A stretch of DNA of 64,000 nucleotides from Aldrovandia affinis (GCA_029706075.1 JAINUG010000047.1:4275830-4339829); one strand, 5' to 3'; shown: positions 26,604-42,332, counted from the first letter of the stretch. Notes: a model not told the origin generated them from the letters alone. Numbers and translations: made by a program.

Positions 26604-27955
26604 TCAATCAATCAATCAATCTTTATTTTTGTATAGCGCCATTTACAAACAGGTTGTCACACAGCGCTTCACAATTGGCATTTTCCAGAGGGAATCAAAA
26701 AACCAGAAAACCATTGGAGCCAATGTGGGAGACTGGAATATTATTCCCTGACCCCTTAAAAGGCTGTCGAGATGAACTCCTGGAAAATTGTGGGATACAG
26801 AGAAAAACAACACAAATAGTCCTTGAGGCTCATGTGGCTTAACAGACCACCGGAAGGGCATTGTAAGTGTAGGAGTGGGGTGGACCTCATCCCTCCAGAT
26901 ACCAGGGCAGGGCGGGGGATGGAACCAGCAGCTAGGGTCTGGGGCCAGCGGCATCCGGCCAACACATGGCAGGGGTGGGGGGTTGACTCTGGGGCAGGTG
27001 AGCTCCGGGCAGGTGCCACGAAGCCGGGGGAGAAAAAGGAAAGGTGCAATTATGACTATGATAAATATCACACCGGATCAGGGGAAGAGTAGTGATAACA
27101 CTTTTGCACCAGCAGAAGTAATCTAGGGCAGCATAACTAATTAGGTGAGTGGCACAGGAGCACGCAGCCATGAGGGCACTCAGAGACCATCCCACCACAT
27201 CATCAGCAGTCCTGATAGGGGCGGATCATCACTTATGATTGGTGACAGTAAGGATAGCTCATTGCACCAGAAGGCTCTATTGCTACGCCCCCTCCACATC
27301 TGCACCTAATGACTATAAGAGAGACTAAAGAGATGTGTTTTTAACCTAGACTTGAAAATTGAGACCATGTCTGACTCCTTCACAGAGATGGGTAGACTGT
27401 TCCACAGTAAAGGAGCTCTATAGGAGAAAGCTCTGCCACCTGCTGTATTTTTTGATATTCTAGGGACTACCAAGTTGCCTGCATCTTGTGAGCGAAGTGA
27501 ACGTGGGGGATTGTACGGATGAAGTAGATCCGTCAAGTAAGAGGGTGCAAGTCCATGCAACACCTTATAAGTTAAGAGGAGTACCTTATAGTCTACACGA
27601 TAGTTTATAGGAAGCCAGTGAAGTGACGCTAACACAGGACTAATGTGCTCATATTTATTTGTTCTAGTCAGGATCCTTGCAGCAGCATTCTGTACGAGTT
27701 GTAGGCTCCTGAGTGAGGCATTGGAACAGCCAGACAGTAATGCATTGCAATAATCTAATCTAGATGTAACAAAGGCATGTACCAATTTTTCTGCATCTAT
27801 TAATGACAGGATGCCCCTAATTTTGGCAATATTCCTCAGGTGAAAAAAGGCTACTCTGGAAATGTTTTTGATGTGACTATCAAATGAGAGACCAGGATCT
27901 ATAGTAACACCAAGTTAGTAGAAACATATGCCCCCCTGCATTGTATTAGACCTTG
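26604..27955 (-). mobile_element. 5'-truncated L2-type LINE
   Basis: The minus-strand frame 27785-27306 encodes the end of an L2 reverse transcriptase: VTSRLDYCNALLSG, LQLVQNAAARILTRT, LHWLPINYRVDYK, APLLWNSLP and FKSRLKTHLFSL. The 3' end on the minus strand terminates in tandem gatt/attg units (aatcaatcaatcaatc on + near 26606), as fish L2 elements do. The 5' limit near 27955 is approximate. The coding fragment is open for 159 codons, so the insertion may be fairly young. Confidence 0.82.
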
Positions 27956-29848
27956 TACATTGTGCATGGCTTCATGTATTTACCTGAATTATAAAACAAT
28001 AATAGGTAATACTACTTTTAACTTGCTACATAGAAATTGTTTACTGTTCTATGCATTTGATATACATATAAAGCTCCATGGCATTGATGGCTATGACTGC
28101 CTTTTGAGATCACACCAGAACACTTTTTGCCATTAGATGAACAGAAAATGTGTCCTGGTTAAGTGAAATTGTCTTCATTGATTATCAGGTGCATATGATT
28201 ATTTAATTTGTCACTGGGGCAACAGGTGGGACTTCACATGATATCACTTTTCTGATAAAAAAGCTATTTGGAAGCACCTGTCTTTGTGGATGTTTTGCAT
28301 AGTAGAAATATAGTTTGGTGAGTTCAAAGGCAAATTCTATGCAAGATTCTAATGGAATCATAACTACTTATCAGAGAGTAAGGATATAATGTGTAATATA
28401 TTTTGCATAGTATTATAGAACCGCCAGAGTCTGGATTTGGTACATAAATATTTATACCATGAGAGTGAAATTTCACAATTTTCCCAGTAATCATGTGTTT
28501 TAAATAAATTCATAAAGATTATATTACATTACATTAATATGCTTGAATGCACAGAAGGAGAGATTTAAATTTTCCGAATTTTAGCTTCAAATATTAATTT
28601 GACAGCAGTGGATGTAAGAAATTCAGCCACTCAAAACTGGCTGAAAAAACACTCCCATATTGTGGATTTTACATCGTTCCCCATTTACTTTTGAATCTTA
28701 CCATTAACTTTTGTCATATTGTTACTGAGTTTTCGAGGATTCAAGATTGTTATTTTAACCTACCCTGCAACAGAAGCAAAACTGTTTCATAATACTACTG
28801 TTTTATAATACTGCATGAAATGTGTAAGAAATGTACCCTGGTTTAAAGAGACTAAAATGTATGAAGGTTTATCAAGGAATAGAGATTAAAAGCATGTTTC
28901 TGTGGCATGGCACACTTATCTTTTAATTCTTGTTCCCTAGCACATAATAGCGACCCAATTTTTGTTTGCGAAATGAACCGTAAGATGTAATTACATCTAG
29001 GTGGGACAGAACAAATAGTGTGCTGATGGCAGGATATGTGAAAACTAATTCGAAATAAAATATATTATTGGTTCTATTTTCTATTTATTTTTCCATTGAA
29101 TATACACACAAATCACAAAAGGGAAAAAACATTTTGAGGTCAATTACTTTGAATTTGAGCTTACGTCCATATGTATAATTGCTATTAAAGCATCATCAAA
29201 CAGGAACAAACTAAATTTGAGTTTTGATTTATTTGTGTTGGTCATTGCCATGCAGTAACATATTAAGTAAGTTATGATTACCAAGGGAATCTTCTGCATG
29301 GGCCCACAAGGTGTGCTTCATATTACTATACAATCTGGAAAATGGAGAGAACATGAAGGGGAACAGTATAAGTTAAGTAAATGAAAAGTGGAAAACATGT
29401 TTGGAGGCAATAAGTACAGTTGTTTGGTGATGGAACTTATGAACCACACTGTTAAAATGGGTACTGTAATAATGGTTGGGAACCACTACTATAACGTGTC
29501 CAATGATTCCATAACACCACCAATGTATTTTTGTTTTGAAGGAAAGTATGCTTTTAATTGAACACAGGATAAATTAATTGATTGTGGCAACCTACCACAA
29601 AGCCAACAACAATATTTTCTAAAAACCTTATTATACATTTTTATATCGATATATAACTATACCACGGATATGATAACTGCCCCCCCCCCAGTATAAGGAG
29701 GTCATCTTTTTAAAATAAGACTCACAAAACATTAAGCCATTTTATCAGTCTACTTCATTTCGTTTTGCAATTCATTAAAAGGAATTCGTTTCCCTAAATA
29801 TTTATAATGAATATCATCACTATTTATTTGCAGCAACAACACACAGCG

Positions 29849-29865
29849 GCGCCTCCTGGTGGTCA
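29849..29865 (-). promoter_or_regulatory. CTCF-like site (reverse orientation)
   Basis: gcgcctcctggtggtca differs at two positions from the reverse complement of the vertebrate CTCF core (gcgccccctggtggcca). It is the only GC-rich patch in its surroundings. Motif match only; occupancy is unknown. Confidence 0.5.
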
Positions 29866-30518
29866 CTGGGGGTAGCTCCAATTTACCAAAAAAACTGACG
29901 GAGCAAGTTATGTAATCACGTATTCCGGCCCACAGAATACGAGATGTACTAATCCTATTTTGCTTGGCTCGACTCGTGAATTCTAATGTATAAATTGACA
30001 GCAACACTATCGGTTAAAGGGCCATCTCTGCTTCAAATGTAAAATCAGTGGTGTTTCCGTTTTATTAGCACTACAACTACTTTGTTTGTCGAGTGTTGAC
30101 ACGAAGGGGTGTGTCGGTCCAAAGAAGTGCTTGCCCCTAGTGATGTTTGTGTGTACTGTATTTTTTAATTTATTCCACTTGCAATGAGACAGTCCACATT
30201 CACTTATTTGGAGACTACTCCAGACTTTCAAAAAGAAATGAACTAAACTGACTTCGTGTGATGTCATCACGTGGAATTTGAAAGTAACTGGAAACAATTT
30301 ACACGCGATTGAAATGAGATTACAATGCTGTGAAATTAAGCAATATCCTACTACAATAGGGGGGGGCGACCTAACCTTTAATGTTCATCGGTTAGTTTCA
30401 CTAGTCTCTTTAGTACTTAGTTATGAAATTATGCAGAAGCCACCGTGATTTATTTTGTCAATAGACATCATCCCTGTTATTAATTCACTAAGTAAAAAAA
30501 GGTTCTGCTGTATATTCG

Positions 30519-30533
30519 CACGAGGGGGCGCCA
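30519..30533 (+). promoter_or_regulatory. CTCF-like site (forward orientation)
   Basis: cacgagggggcgcca matches the core caccagggggcgc with one mismatch. Together with the site at 29849 it forms a divergent pair about 670 bp apart between the two genes. Confidence 0.5.
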
Positions 30534-30879
30534 GAAACCAAGCAAATGTGCAGATGCTCCCAGAACTAGCGCTTCTGAACAGATCAATTTGATCTTGCCA
30601 AGTTTATCAAGACTGCGCAATAAACTAAGGGAGTCTTTTACGCAATATTATGAAGTTATACTTGATCTGTCCTCCACAATACTAGGACGCTGCACTTAGT
30701 CTGTTATCTTAAATCAATTATAATTGTAAAATATATTCATAGTACTAGATAGTATTGGGAACTGGTTGTATCAGATTTCCTTTTCATTCATGCATGACTA
30801 TTTTATATACTCAGTGTATGCTGTTCTACTAATTATTGTATTGTATGTTGATACATTTGTATTCGATTTTCTGGCAACA

Positions 30880-31010
30880 TATTGTGAAATGGTTAGAACG
30901 CTGAACTCAGGGTTTGATTTCCAGATGGGGTTCTGTCATTGTACTTCTGAACAGTGAAATTTAACTTTATTGCATCACTTAAAATGCAGCTACGTAAGAG
31001 TGTTCCTAAA
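30880..31010 (+). mobile_element. Degenerate tRNA-derived SINE
   Basis: An A-box-like stretch (aatggttagaacgctg), a B-box-like stretch (gggtttgatttcc) and a following body with catacctggttaaaggta resemble diverged fish tRNA SINEs. No clear flanking repeat was found. Confidence 0.45.
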
Positions 31011-31441
31011 CATACCTGGTTAAAGGTATTTGCCTAGAAAATAAACAAAATGATGTAATTCCTCGTCTGATTTTGGTTGGAGTAGTGGACCACATTGGAA
31101 TCTGTCTGCTTTGCTTGAAATGTCACAAAGTTCATTTATTTATGTATGCTTTTGAATTCTGTTATATTTTACACCGTTTTTTCATGCGATTCAGGGTGTT
31201 TACAGTGAAACTGCAACAATTATTATGTACCTGCAACTCTACTGATGATTGTGTTATATAACATGACTAATTTTAAGATGATGATTATGACGATGCTGAT
31301 TATTATTAAATTAGGGTGGCTTGGGGGAGTAGTTTTTAAGGCAGTAAATTCTGCATCTGGGTGGTCATGAGTTTAGGATGGGAGACTGTTTTTGTGAGGT
31401 ACCTATGTACTAGGGAAAAACTTGTGTAAATAGAAGTCTTC

Positions 31442-31508
31442 AACAATTACATTACATTACATCACATCTATTTAGATAATGCTGTTATCCAGAGTGACTT
31501 ACAAAATG
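31442..31508 (-). mobile_element. SINE 3'-tail fragment
   Basis: attacattacat followed by ctatttagataatgctg and ttatccagagtgacttac is a diverged version of the same tail motif found at 9850-9915, in the same orientation. Confidence 0.5.
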
Positions 31509-33239
31509 GAGTACATAAGTGAATTAAAATAGGTCATGCATAAAATAATAATTAACACTGTTAGAGCCAGTAAGAGTGTACCAAGAAGAGACGTGAATAA
31601 AGGTAGCTAGCTATCTGTTAACCCTATACACAATGATAGAAATTGAATATAAAAGAAAAGCTCCACCTCCAATGAGCTAGTTCTGCTCTGGTGTGAATCT
31701 GGTAAATCAACAGAAAAAAATGCTGACACACAAACTGACAGAATTAGACAGCTATCCTATACAAATACACGGGTTGACTTCAGGTCCCAACATGCACCTT
31801 TATTAGAGTGGCTGTGTCTTTTGAGGAGGGCTTTCCCTCTGGACAGAACAGGTTAAGACCGTGTTTATGCAAGCCAACCGTATGAAACCTCCTCTGATTC
31901 AACATGGGACATTTAGGCAAGCCACTGAGCTCTGTGCGGCCCCTGACTCTCAAGCATAAAGGCTTCAAGGTCTATGGCAGCTCTCTGACAAACATTTCTT
32001 TGAGTCCTGGTTTGTCCCGCAATCAGGATAAGTAACCAAAAGATCAAAGCGTGGGCATCACGGTGGGATTTTCAATTTGGCTGTCGCATCGGACGGGTGC
32101 GTTTGAAGCATAGTGTATGACAGGCAGGGTGGCTGACTGCTCCCCAGACCTCCTGTCTCTGGGTCTACTGCTCTGACTAAAAAACCAAAGGCGTTCCCAG
32201 TTTCAATCAGCCGCTTGCACAAGGAACATGGGATGGTCCATCGAATGCTGCATGAGGATTAAATGATGTTTGCCACAGTGGGTAAATTAAGTTATGTTTT
32301 TCATTTAAGTTTAGTGGTCTATTTTGCCAAGTCAAATAAACATGATGTTCATTATTCTATAATTGAATACACTATACAAATTCACAAAGGTTTTTTTTTC
32401 CAAGCCATGAAGATGGCTGTCATTTAACCTAACTGCTGTGCTGTAAGTAATTAGATGCAATAAAAAACTCTATATTTTCCTCTGTACTTTGGATGAAAAC
32501 GCACAATTAAAAAGGTCAAGCAAAGAAAGAAACACTAAAGATTAATTACATTTTTTTAAAAGGAGCAGGAATTTCAATTGAGGAAAAACAGCTTCTGCTG
32601 TCAGAGTGAGAAGCATGTCTGAAACATAAAGATACGAATCCTGTATATCACATAGAATATGTTTATTCTTCAGGGTGCATACACACACACAAATACATAC
32701 ATACATATACACATATATTCATTTAAGATTATGTGCCATTCACACATCAATTGAAACATGTTTCCCATTATTTCAATGAGCAAAATTATATTCGCCTGTG
32801 GAAATAATGGCTTCAGAGCTTGGAAAACTGAAGAACAGCAAACTTCCTAAACCATTCAGAAATCTCCTTGCATCTATCATTTTCTCAGAAATTCTGAATG
32901 TGGAAATATCTGAAAAATATTACTCACATCTTGCATTACCATTACATATCATGCTAACAGGTAACCATAGCCTATGTTGTAGATGAGCGTGTAGTCTGCA
33001 ATATTTTCTTGTGAAGATTAATTGTAAAATTAAGTAGCTTGTGAAGACTATTTTACCTAATTGTAAATTGCATTAGATACCCCAAACAACGATATACCAA
33101 TCTATAGATAAACTGCTAAGAGACAATAGCTAAAGACCTGCAACATTGTATTTGATAGTACTTTTACTATTTTAATAAACTGCAAGTTTTTACACATAAA
33201 TCAATTATATCAACCATAACATTTCAGAAATATCATATA

Positions 33240-33771
33240 CAGTACCAGTCAAAAGTTTGAGTACACCTTCCATCTGGATTACGGCTAATCGGGCACTCCT
33301 TCATTTTTCAGCAAGATAACAACATGAAACACACCTCAAAGTTGTGCAAGAACTATCTGGTGAAGGAGGAATGTGAAGGACAACTCAAACTAATGACCTG
33401 GCCTGCCCAGTGTCCAGACCTCAATCCCACAGAACTTGTATGGGATGAACTGAACAGAAGCGTCAAAGCAAAGCAACCCACAAGTGTCTCTGGAAATTGC
33501 TGTAGAATAGCTGGGAAGACATATCGGGTGATTTCCTGCTGAAACCTAGTAACGGCAGTTATCACGGCAAAGAGTGGCTATTTTGAGGAAGCCAAGATTC
33601 AATTTTCAATTCAATTTTCTTGCACATTGGTTTGATGTTCCTTTTGTTTATTTTTACATGTGTTTTTTCTAATATTCAAGTTTTTACATAAACTTATACG
33701 ATCTAAAACATTGTCAATTATGAGATAACCCTAGTTTCCAGCAGGTGTACTCAACCTTTTGACTGGTACTG
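33240..33771 (+). mobile_element. Internally deleted Tc1-like element (532 bp)
   Basis: The ends are mirror images: cagtaccagtcaaaagtttg at 33240 and its near complement ending ggtactg at 33771, each next to a TA dinucleotide. The interior keeps only the transposase 3' part (33303-33580), including a remnant of the QQDN...H block and CPDLNPTELVWDEL, which carries the final acidic catalytic region. The DNA-binding half and the first catalytic Asp are gone. Confidence 0.85.
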
Positions 33772-34222
33772 TACATTGCAAGTCAATATTTGTCTATATT
33801 TATGTATATAATGCAGAAATCTATGTTGAAACCACTGGAGAACCACGCACAAACAATGCATGTATACATCTTTTATAAAATCATAAGTACAAAAATGACG
33901 TAACACCAGTTATGTATCAACGTATGACAAGTCACATCCAGCGTATTTTTCATCCTCTTCCACAATGCCGCTCCCGGTTTTTCAAGTTGACTGCTATTTT
34001 GCATACCCCTCCTCTTTCTTCACAAACCCATGGATGATCCTCCCTCTTAGCCGTTAAAGCAGTCTCCCGTTGAGTCAAGTAAAGAGACGAGCTTTTTGAG
34101 CCTAACAGCACGAACAATCTCTCAAACGTGAGCGTACATTCAGACAGTAAACATTAGGATACGATTTTGAATAGACACTGACTCGTTCATCTTGATGCCA
34201 TCAGATAGATCACGAAACGCAT

Positions 34223-34230
34223 TATAAAGG
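34223..34230 (+). promoter_or_regulatory. ENC1: Candidate ENC1 TATA box
   Basis: tataaagg lies about 170 bases upstream of a good splice donor (34400), so a start site near 34255 would give a short 5' UTR exon. The surroundings have moderate CpG content compared with flanking DNA. Inference from position. Confidence 0.35.
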
Positions 34231-34254
34231 GAAAACGACAGACGCAGAGAAACA

Positions 34255-34399
34255 GTGAATAACTTCAGCATTGTTTCCTACACTACCCGAGAGACTGGGT
34301 TGTTAAGTTTCCAGTTTCAGCGGAACCGTGGCTTTTCGCGGAGTGGCATGTGCGAGGACGGAAACGGATCGCTTTGAACTCCTGCTTTCACCCAAAGAG
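34255..34399 (+). other. ENC1: Candidate ENC1 5' UTR exon 1
   Basis: The donor aaagag|gtacaa at 34400 and the acceptor tttgtgtag at 35615 would join a non-coding exon to the coding exon 13 bases before the ATG. ENC1 in mammals also has a separate 5' UTR exon. The 5' limit is set only from the TATA-like sequence. A 75-codon frame across the donor is not conserved protein. Confidence 0.45.
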
Positions 34400-35615
34400 G
34401 TACAAATTATTTTAGGCATGGTGTTGGTATTTATCGACATACCACCAAGGTACATGAAAATGGTCTCTTTAGCAGGGCTTGTTGTGGGGACCAAATTAAC
34501 TGTCTCGCATGACAGTGAATTGGAAATATGTTGCTTTCCTTTCAAAGTGCGCTGATACATATTGGCAATCAAGTTTATTTATATTAGATTCACATATTCT
34601 GTAACAGACCCAACTGTTCCAGAGCTAGTGAGGTAACGTGCAGGGAAGGCACAAACTACTGACTACAGTCATTCGCGGAATATTTGTATTCATTAAGTGA
34701 AAAAGCTTTTGTACATGCACTCTATTGACAATTTGTTGATACAATGAAATGAAAGACTTACAAGTGAAATAAACATTCAAACGACGGAGACGATTGTATC
34801 AACAACATTTCATACGCTGGAACGCGTGTTACCGTACTGTGAACGCGGGGATTGATGCGCTTTACGGCAGACTGTCGACATTTTATTGATTATGTATTTT
34901 TATTCAATATAATTAATCACACGCAACATCAGAGGAATACAATTAAACGGCGCACAGATAAACTGGCGACAAATATGCCAAAAGACTGAAAACGTAGAGA
35001 TAAATAATGGGAAACTTAAGATGTGCGCAGTAAAATTTTGGATTGGTAACTTTTATTCTGGTATAGTACATCTACTGGATGTTTCCTGTTTGCGTACCAA
35101 AACAATACTCCTCTGTGATCTTTGAATAATATGTATGTTTTAATTGTCTCTTAATGCTAGCATTCACAGCCTGCATGTTCACAGCACTACTGTCAATTTC
35201 AACCGTACCCTTGTTTTACAGTGGTTTAGAAGTAGAGACTAATGAAATAAACAAATAAATAACAAGTGAAGCAATAAGATTAACATGAAAACAGCAAAAA
35301 GAGAGTGCGATTACTCTGTCATTACACAGACATTTGTTTGCTTATTATTATTATTTTTGTTCTGCATGGGCTTTAGACACCTGATAGAGATTGGTAGATT
35401 GTAGGGAAAAGCATCAATAATGGTTTCATGAAATAGTGCAGTATGACATGATATCATGCCATTCTCTCCTGTATTTGCCTTCACCACTGTGTTATGGTCA
35501 CATAGTTTTCTGATAGCCTGTGCTAACCTGAGCATATTTGGAACCCTTTTGTGTCTGCTGAATAAAAAGCAAACAGAGTCTACATTAATATTATTCCCCC
35601 TCTCTCTTTGTGTAG
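34400..35615 (+). other. ENC1: Putative ENC1 intron 1
   Basis: GT-AG boundaries; 1.2 kb of AT-rich DNA with no repeat or gene recognised. Confidence 0.45.
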
Positions 35616-35627
35616 GGTTCAATGAAA

Positions 35628-37397
35628 ATGTCCGTCTACGTCCATGAGAACCGCAAGTCTCGGGCCAGCACGGGCTCCATGAATATCTACCTATTCCACA
35701 AGTCATCCTACGCTGACAGTGTGCTGATGCACCTCAACGTGCTGCGGCAGCAGCGGCTCTTTACCGACGTGCTTCTGCACGCTGGCAGCCGCTCCTTTCC
35801 CTGTCACCGGGCCGTGCTGGCCGCCTGCAGCCGCTACTTTGAGGCCATGTTCAGTGGTGGCCTGCGAGAGAGCCAAGCCAGCGAGGTCAACTTCCACGAC
35901 TCCATCCACCCCGAGGTGTTGGAGCTGCTGCTGGACTATGCCTACTCCTCCCGGGTCATCATCAACGAGGAGAATGCTGAGTCCCTGCTGGAGGCTGGGG
36001 ACATGCTGGAGTTCCAGGACATCCGGGATGCCTGTGCCGAGTTCCTGGAGAGGAACCTGCACCCCACCAACTGCCTGGGCATGCTGCTGCTGTCGGACGC
36101 CCACCAGTGCACCAAGCTGTCAGAGCTCTCCTGGAGCATGTGCCTGAGCAACTTCCCCACCATCTGCAAAACAGAGGACTTCCTGCAGCTGCCCAAGGAC
36201 ATGCTGGTCCAGCTGCTGTCCCATGAGGAGCTGGAGACAGAGGACGAGAGGCTGGTCTATGAGTCAGCCCTCAACTGGGTCAACTACAACCTGGAGAGGA
36301 GGCACTGCCACCTTCCAGAGCTGCTGCGCACTGTGCGCCTGGCCCTCCTCCCCGCCATCTTCCTCATGGAGAACGTCTCCACCGAGGAGCTCATCAACAA
36401 GCAGTTGAAAAGCAAAGAGCTGGTAGATGAGGCCATCCGTTGCAAGTTAAAGATTCTGCAAAACGATGGGGTGGTCACCAGCCTTTGTGCCAGGCCCCGG
36501 AAGACGAGCCATGCCCTCTTCCTCTTAGGCGGCCAGACCTTCATGTGCGACAAGCTGTACCTGGTGGACCAGAAGGCCAAAGAGATCATCCCTAAGGCTG
36601 ACATCCCCAGCCCCCGCAAGGAGTTCAGCGCCTGTGCCATTGGCTGCAAGGTCTACGTCACTGGGGGCAGAGGTTCGGAGAACGGGGTCTCCAAAGATGT
36701 TTGGGTCTATGACACTTTGCACGAGGAGTGGTGCAAGGCTGCCCCTATGCTCATCGCTAGGTTCGGTCACGGCTCGGCTGAGCTCAAGCACTGCCTGTAT
36801 GTGGTGGGCGGACACACGGCCGCCACGGGCTGCCTGCCGGCTTCCCCGTCTGTATCGCTGAAGCAGGTGGAGCAGTACGACCCTGCCACCAACAAGTGGA
36901 CCATGGTGGCTCCACTCCGTGAGGGGGTAAGCAATGCGGCAGTAGTGAGCGTCAAACTCAAGCTGTTTGCCTTTGGCGGTACCAGTGTGAGCCACGACAA
37001 ACTTCCCAAAGTGCAGTGCTATGACCCGTTGGAGAACCGATGGACTGTGCCCGCCACCTGCCCCCAGCCCTGGCGCTACACGGCTGCTGCCGTGCTGGGA
37101 AAACAGATTTTTGTCATGGGAGGGGACACTGAATTCTCTGCATGCTCTGCCTACAAGTTCAGCAGCGAGACCTACCAATGGACAAAGGTGGGGGATGTCA
37201 CAGCTAAGCGCATGAGCTGCCAGGCTGTGGCTTCTGGGAATAAACTGTATGTTGTGGGTGGCTATTTCGGCACGCAGCGGTGTAAAACCTTGGACTGTTA
37301 TGACCCCACGTTAGACACATGGAATAGTATCACAACTGTGCCATACTCACTCATCCCCACTGCCTTCGTTAGCACCTGGAAACATCTTCCTGCGTAG
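35628..37397 (+). CDS. ENC1: ENC1, ectodermal-neural cortex protein 1 (BTB-BACK-Kelch, CUL3 adaptor)
   Basis: Single coding exon of 589 codons plus a TAG stop, the same length as human ENC1. The start is the Met at 35628 (MSVYVHENRKSRAS, human MSVSVHENRKSRAS); the in-frame Met two codons upstream is not conserved. Domains: BTB at about residues 36-145 (LFTDVLLHAG, FPCHRAVLAACSRYFEAMF), BACK at about 150-260 (ELETEDERLVYESALNWV) and six Kelch repeats at about 296-589 (GG doublets in LFLLGGQ, VYVTGGRG, LYVVGGHT, FAFGGTS, FVMGGDT, LYVVGGYF). Almost every residue of the Kelch part matches mammals. Known roles: actin-associated neuronal protein and CUL3 substrate adaptor, with transcription responsive to beta-catenin/TCF in human cells. 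The coding exon is GC- and CpG-rich against AT-rich flanks. The frame is intact with no odd residues seen. Confidence 0.98.
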   Translation: MSVYVHENRKSRASTGSMNIYLFHKSSYADSVLMHLNVLRQQRLFTDVLLHAGSRSFPCHRAVLAACSRYFEAMFSGGLRESQASEVNFHDSIHPEVLELLLDYAYSSRVIINEENAESLLEAGDMLEFQDIRDACAEFLERNLHPTNCLGMLLLSDAHQCTKLSELSWSMCLSNFPTICKTEDFLQLPKDMLVQLLSHEELETEDERLVYESALNWVNYNLERRHCHLPELLRTVRLALLPAIFLMENVSTEELINKQLKSKELVDEAIRCKLKILQNDGVVTSLCARPRKTSHALFLLGGQTFMCDKLYLVDQKAKEIIPKADIPSPRKEFSACAIGCKVYVTGGRGSENGVSKDVWVYDTLHEEWCKAAPMLIARFGHGSAELKHCLYVVGGHTAATGCLPASPSVSLKQVEQYDPATNKWTMVAPLREGVSNAAVVSVKLKLFAFGGTSVSHDKLPKVQCYDPLENRWTVPATCPQPWRYTAAAVLGKQIFVMGGDTEFSACSAYKFSSETYQWTKVGDVTAKRMSCQAVASGNKLYVVGGYFGTQRCKTLDCYDPTLDTWNSITTVPYSLIPTAFVSTWKHLPA

Positions 37398-37418
37398 TCG
37401 CTGTGATCAACCAAGGAG

Positions 37419-41126
<3,708 letters not shown>

Positions 41127-41935
41127 GTTTCCCCATATTTTTTCTCAACACATCTACTGGATGTCAACTGTGAAGAAGCACACTTTATTATTTGGCATGA
41201 AGGATAAACTTTTGAAATGTGGGGCCATTTGTGCGCGACAGAGATGACGGGATGTCATCGTTTTTTTTTTTCTCTGCTCCCGGGTGAACATGAAGGACTG
41301 ACCCCTTTCTTCAGTGATTTTTCTTAGCTTGCCATTCTAGAGGCATTGATCTTAATATGAGAGAGGAGTAACTGAACTGGAGGTAAAGTGCTTTCTAATT
41401 GAGGATGCGTGTTGGGGCTGATCAGCCCCTGCCAGGGAGAAGAGAGAGAGAAGATTAATGGAGGTGATTTTTCATTAAAGGACTAGGTCCGTTCTCAGCT
41501 CATGTTGAGCAGACTAGAGGGAGATTTTAAATGGTTGTCACCTCATGCTGCGACAATTTTGAATAGCTAGCAGCAGCTGTGTTGAGCAAGAGCTGAATCA
41601 TATTTTGACATGTCATTTTGAGTGACGATACAGCTGGACCTTTGCAGCCGTTCAGAAGGAGGTGTGGGGGGGGCACAGATGGTATTGGTACATGAGTCCG
41701 AGGAGGTGAGAAATGATCAAATTATCAAAAGAAGAGAGAACCTCCCAGTTAACAGCAGATAAAATGAATAAATGCAAGAAATAGTCTGAAGTCTTAAGAT
41801 CTGGCTTTAATGTATGTTCTAGTCTTTATTTATGATGAAAATGTGCTTTGTTTATTCAAATAATATTTGGTTTTGGGGGATGAAACAGTATTTATTGTTT
41901 TGCTGCTTGTATTCCTATATAAAGCACATAATCTT
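41127..41935 (+). other. ENC1: Candidate ENC1 3' UTR exon
   Basis: It begins after a strong acceptor (tgttttctctctatag). The sequence is complex, without repeats, and ends in a region with a TATAAA variant polyadenylation hexamer at 41918 followed by GT-rich DNA. It sits where a spliced 3' UTR would be expected. Frames are short and the DNA does not look coding. Mammalian ENC1 also has a spliced UTR as I recall it; this is inference. Confidence 0.4.
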
Positions 41936-42332
41936 GTTTTGTACCTTGCATGACCAGCTTTTTGGCAGTTGCTTCTTGTTTTGATTGGTCAATAATTCTT
42001 GCACATTTTGAATTTCTATGATATAGAGATGTTTTTTCCGTCTCCTGTCTGGAGTCGAGTTGAAAGGACGGGTGTGAGAGAGTAGGGGGTGTGGGTGCAG
42101 TTGTGTCTGGGGATTGGTCCAGTTTGAAATTGAAGGATTATAATGTTAGAGACAGGACCTGTCAGAAGGGAATCTTAACCAAGGACGCACCAAATCCATA
42201 TTTTTAGGGTTCAGATGAATACTGATTCTAGCACAACAGATTTTCTGAATACTGAACCGGATACTGAACATTATGAATGTCTGAATTCTGAAAAAATAAA
42301 TAAATCATTTCCAGTAAAGAGTCTGCAATGTA

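Larger units (their letters stand above)
27956..33238. other. Intergenic DNA between FAM169A and ENC1
   Basis: No convincing exon is visible on either strand; reading frames are short and stop-rich. It contains two CTCF-like motifs (29849, 30519), old SINE remnants (about 30880-31010, 31442-31508) and a complex, GC-balanced stretch at about 31770-32260. Confidence 0.7.

Noticed and set aside
34328-34555. 75-codon frame near the ENC1 promoter
   Set aside because: It crosses the predicted splice donor and has no recognisable content; probably chance.
35622-35627. Upstream in-frame Met as ENC1 start
   Set aside because: Conservation with mammals begins at the second Met (35628), which also gives the family length of 589.
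36525-37178. 217-codon frame antisense to ENC1
   Set aside because: GC-rich coding DNA commonly yields antisense frames; no family resemblance.
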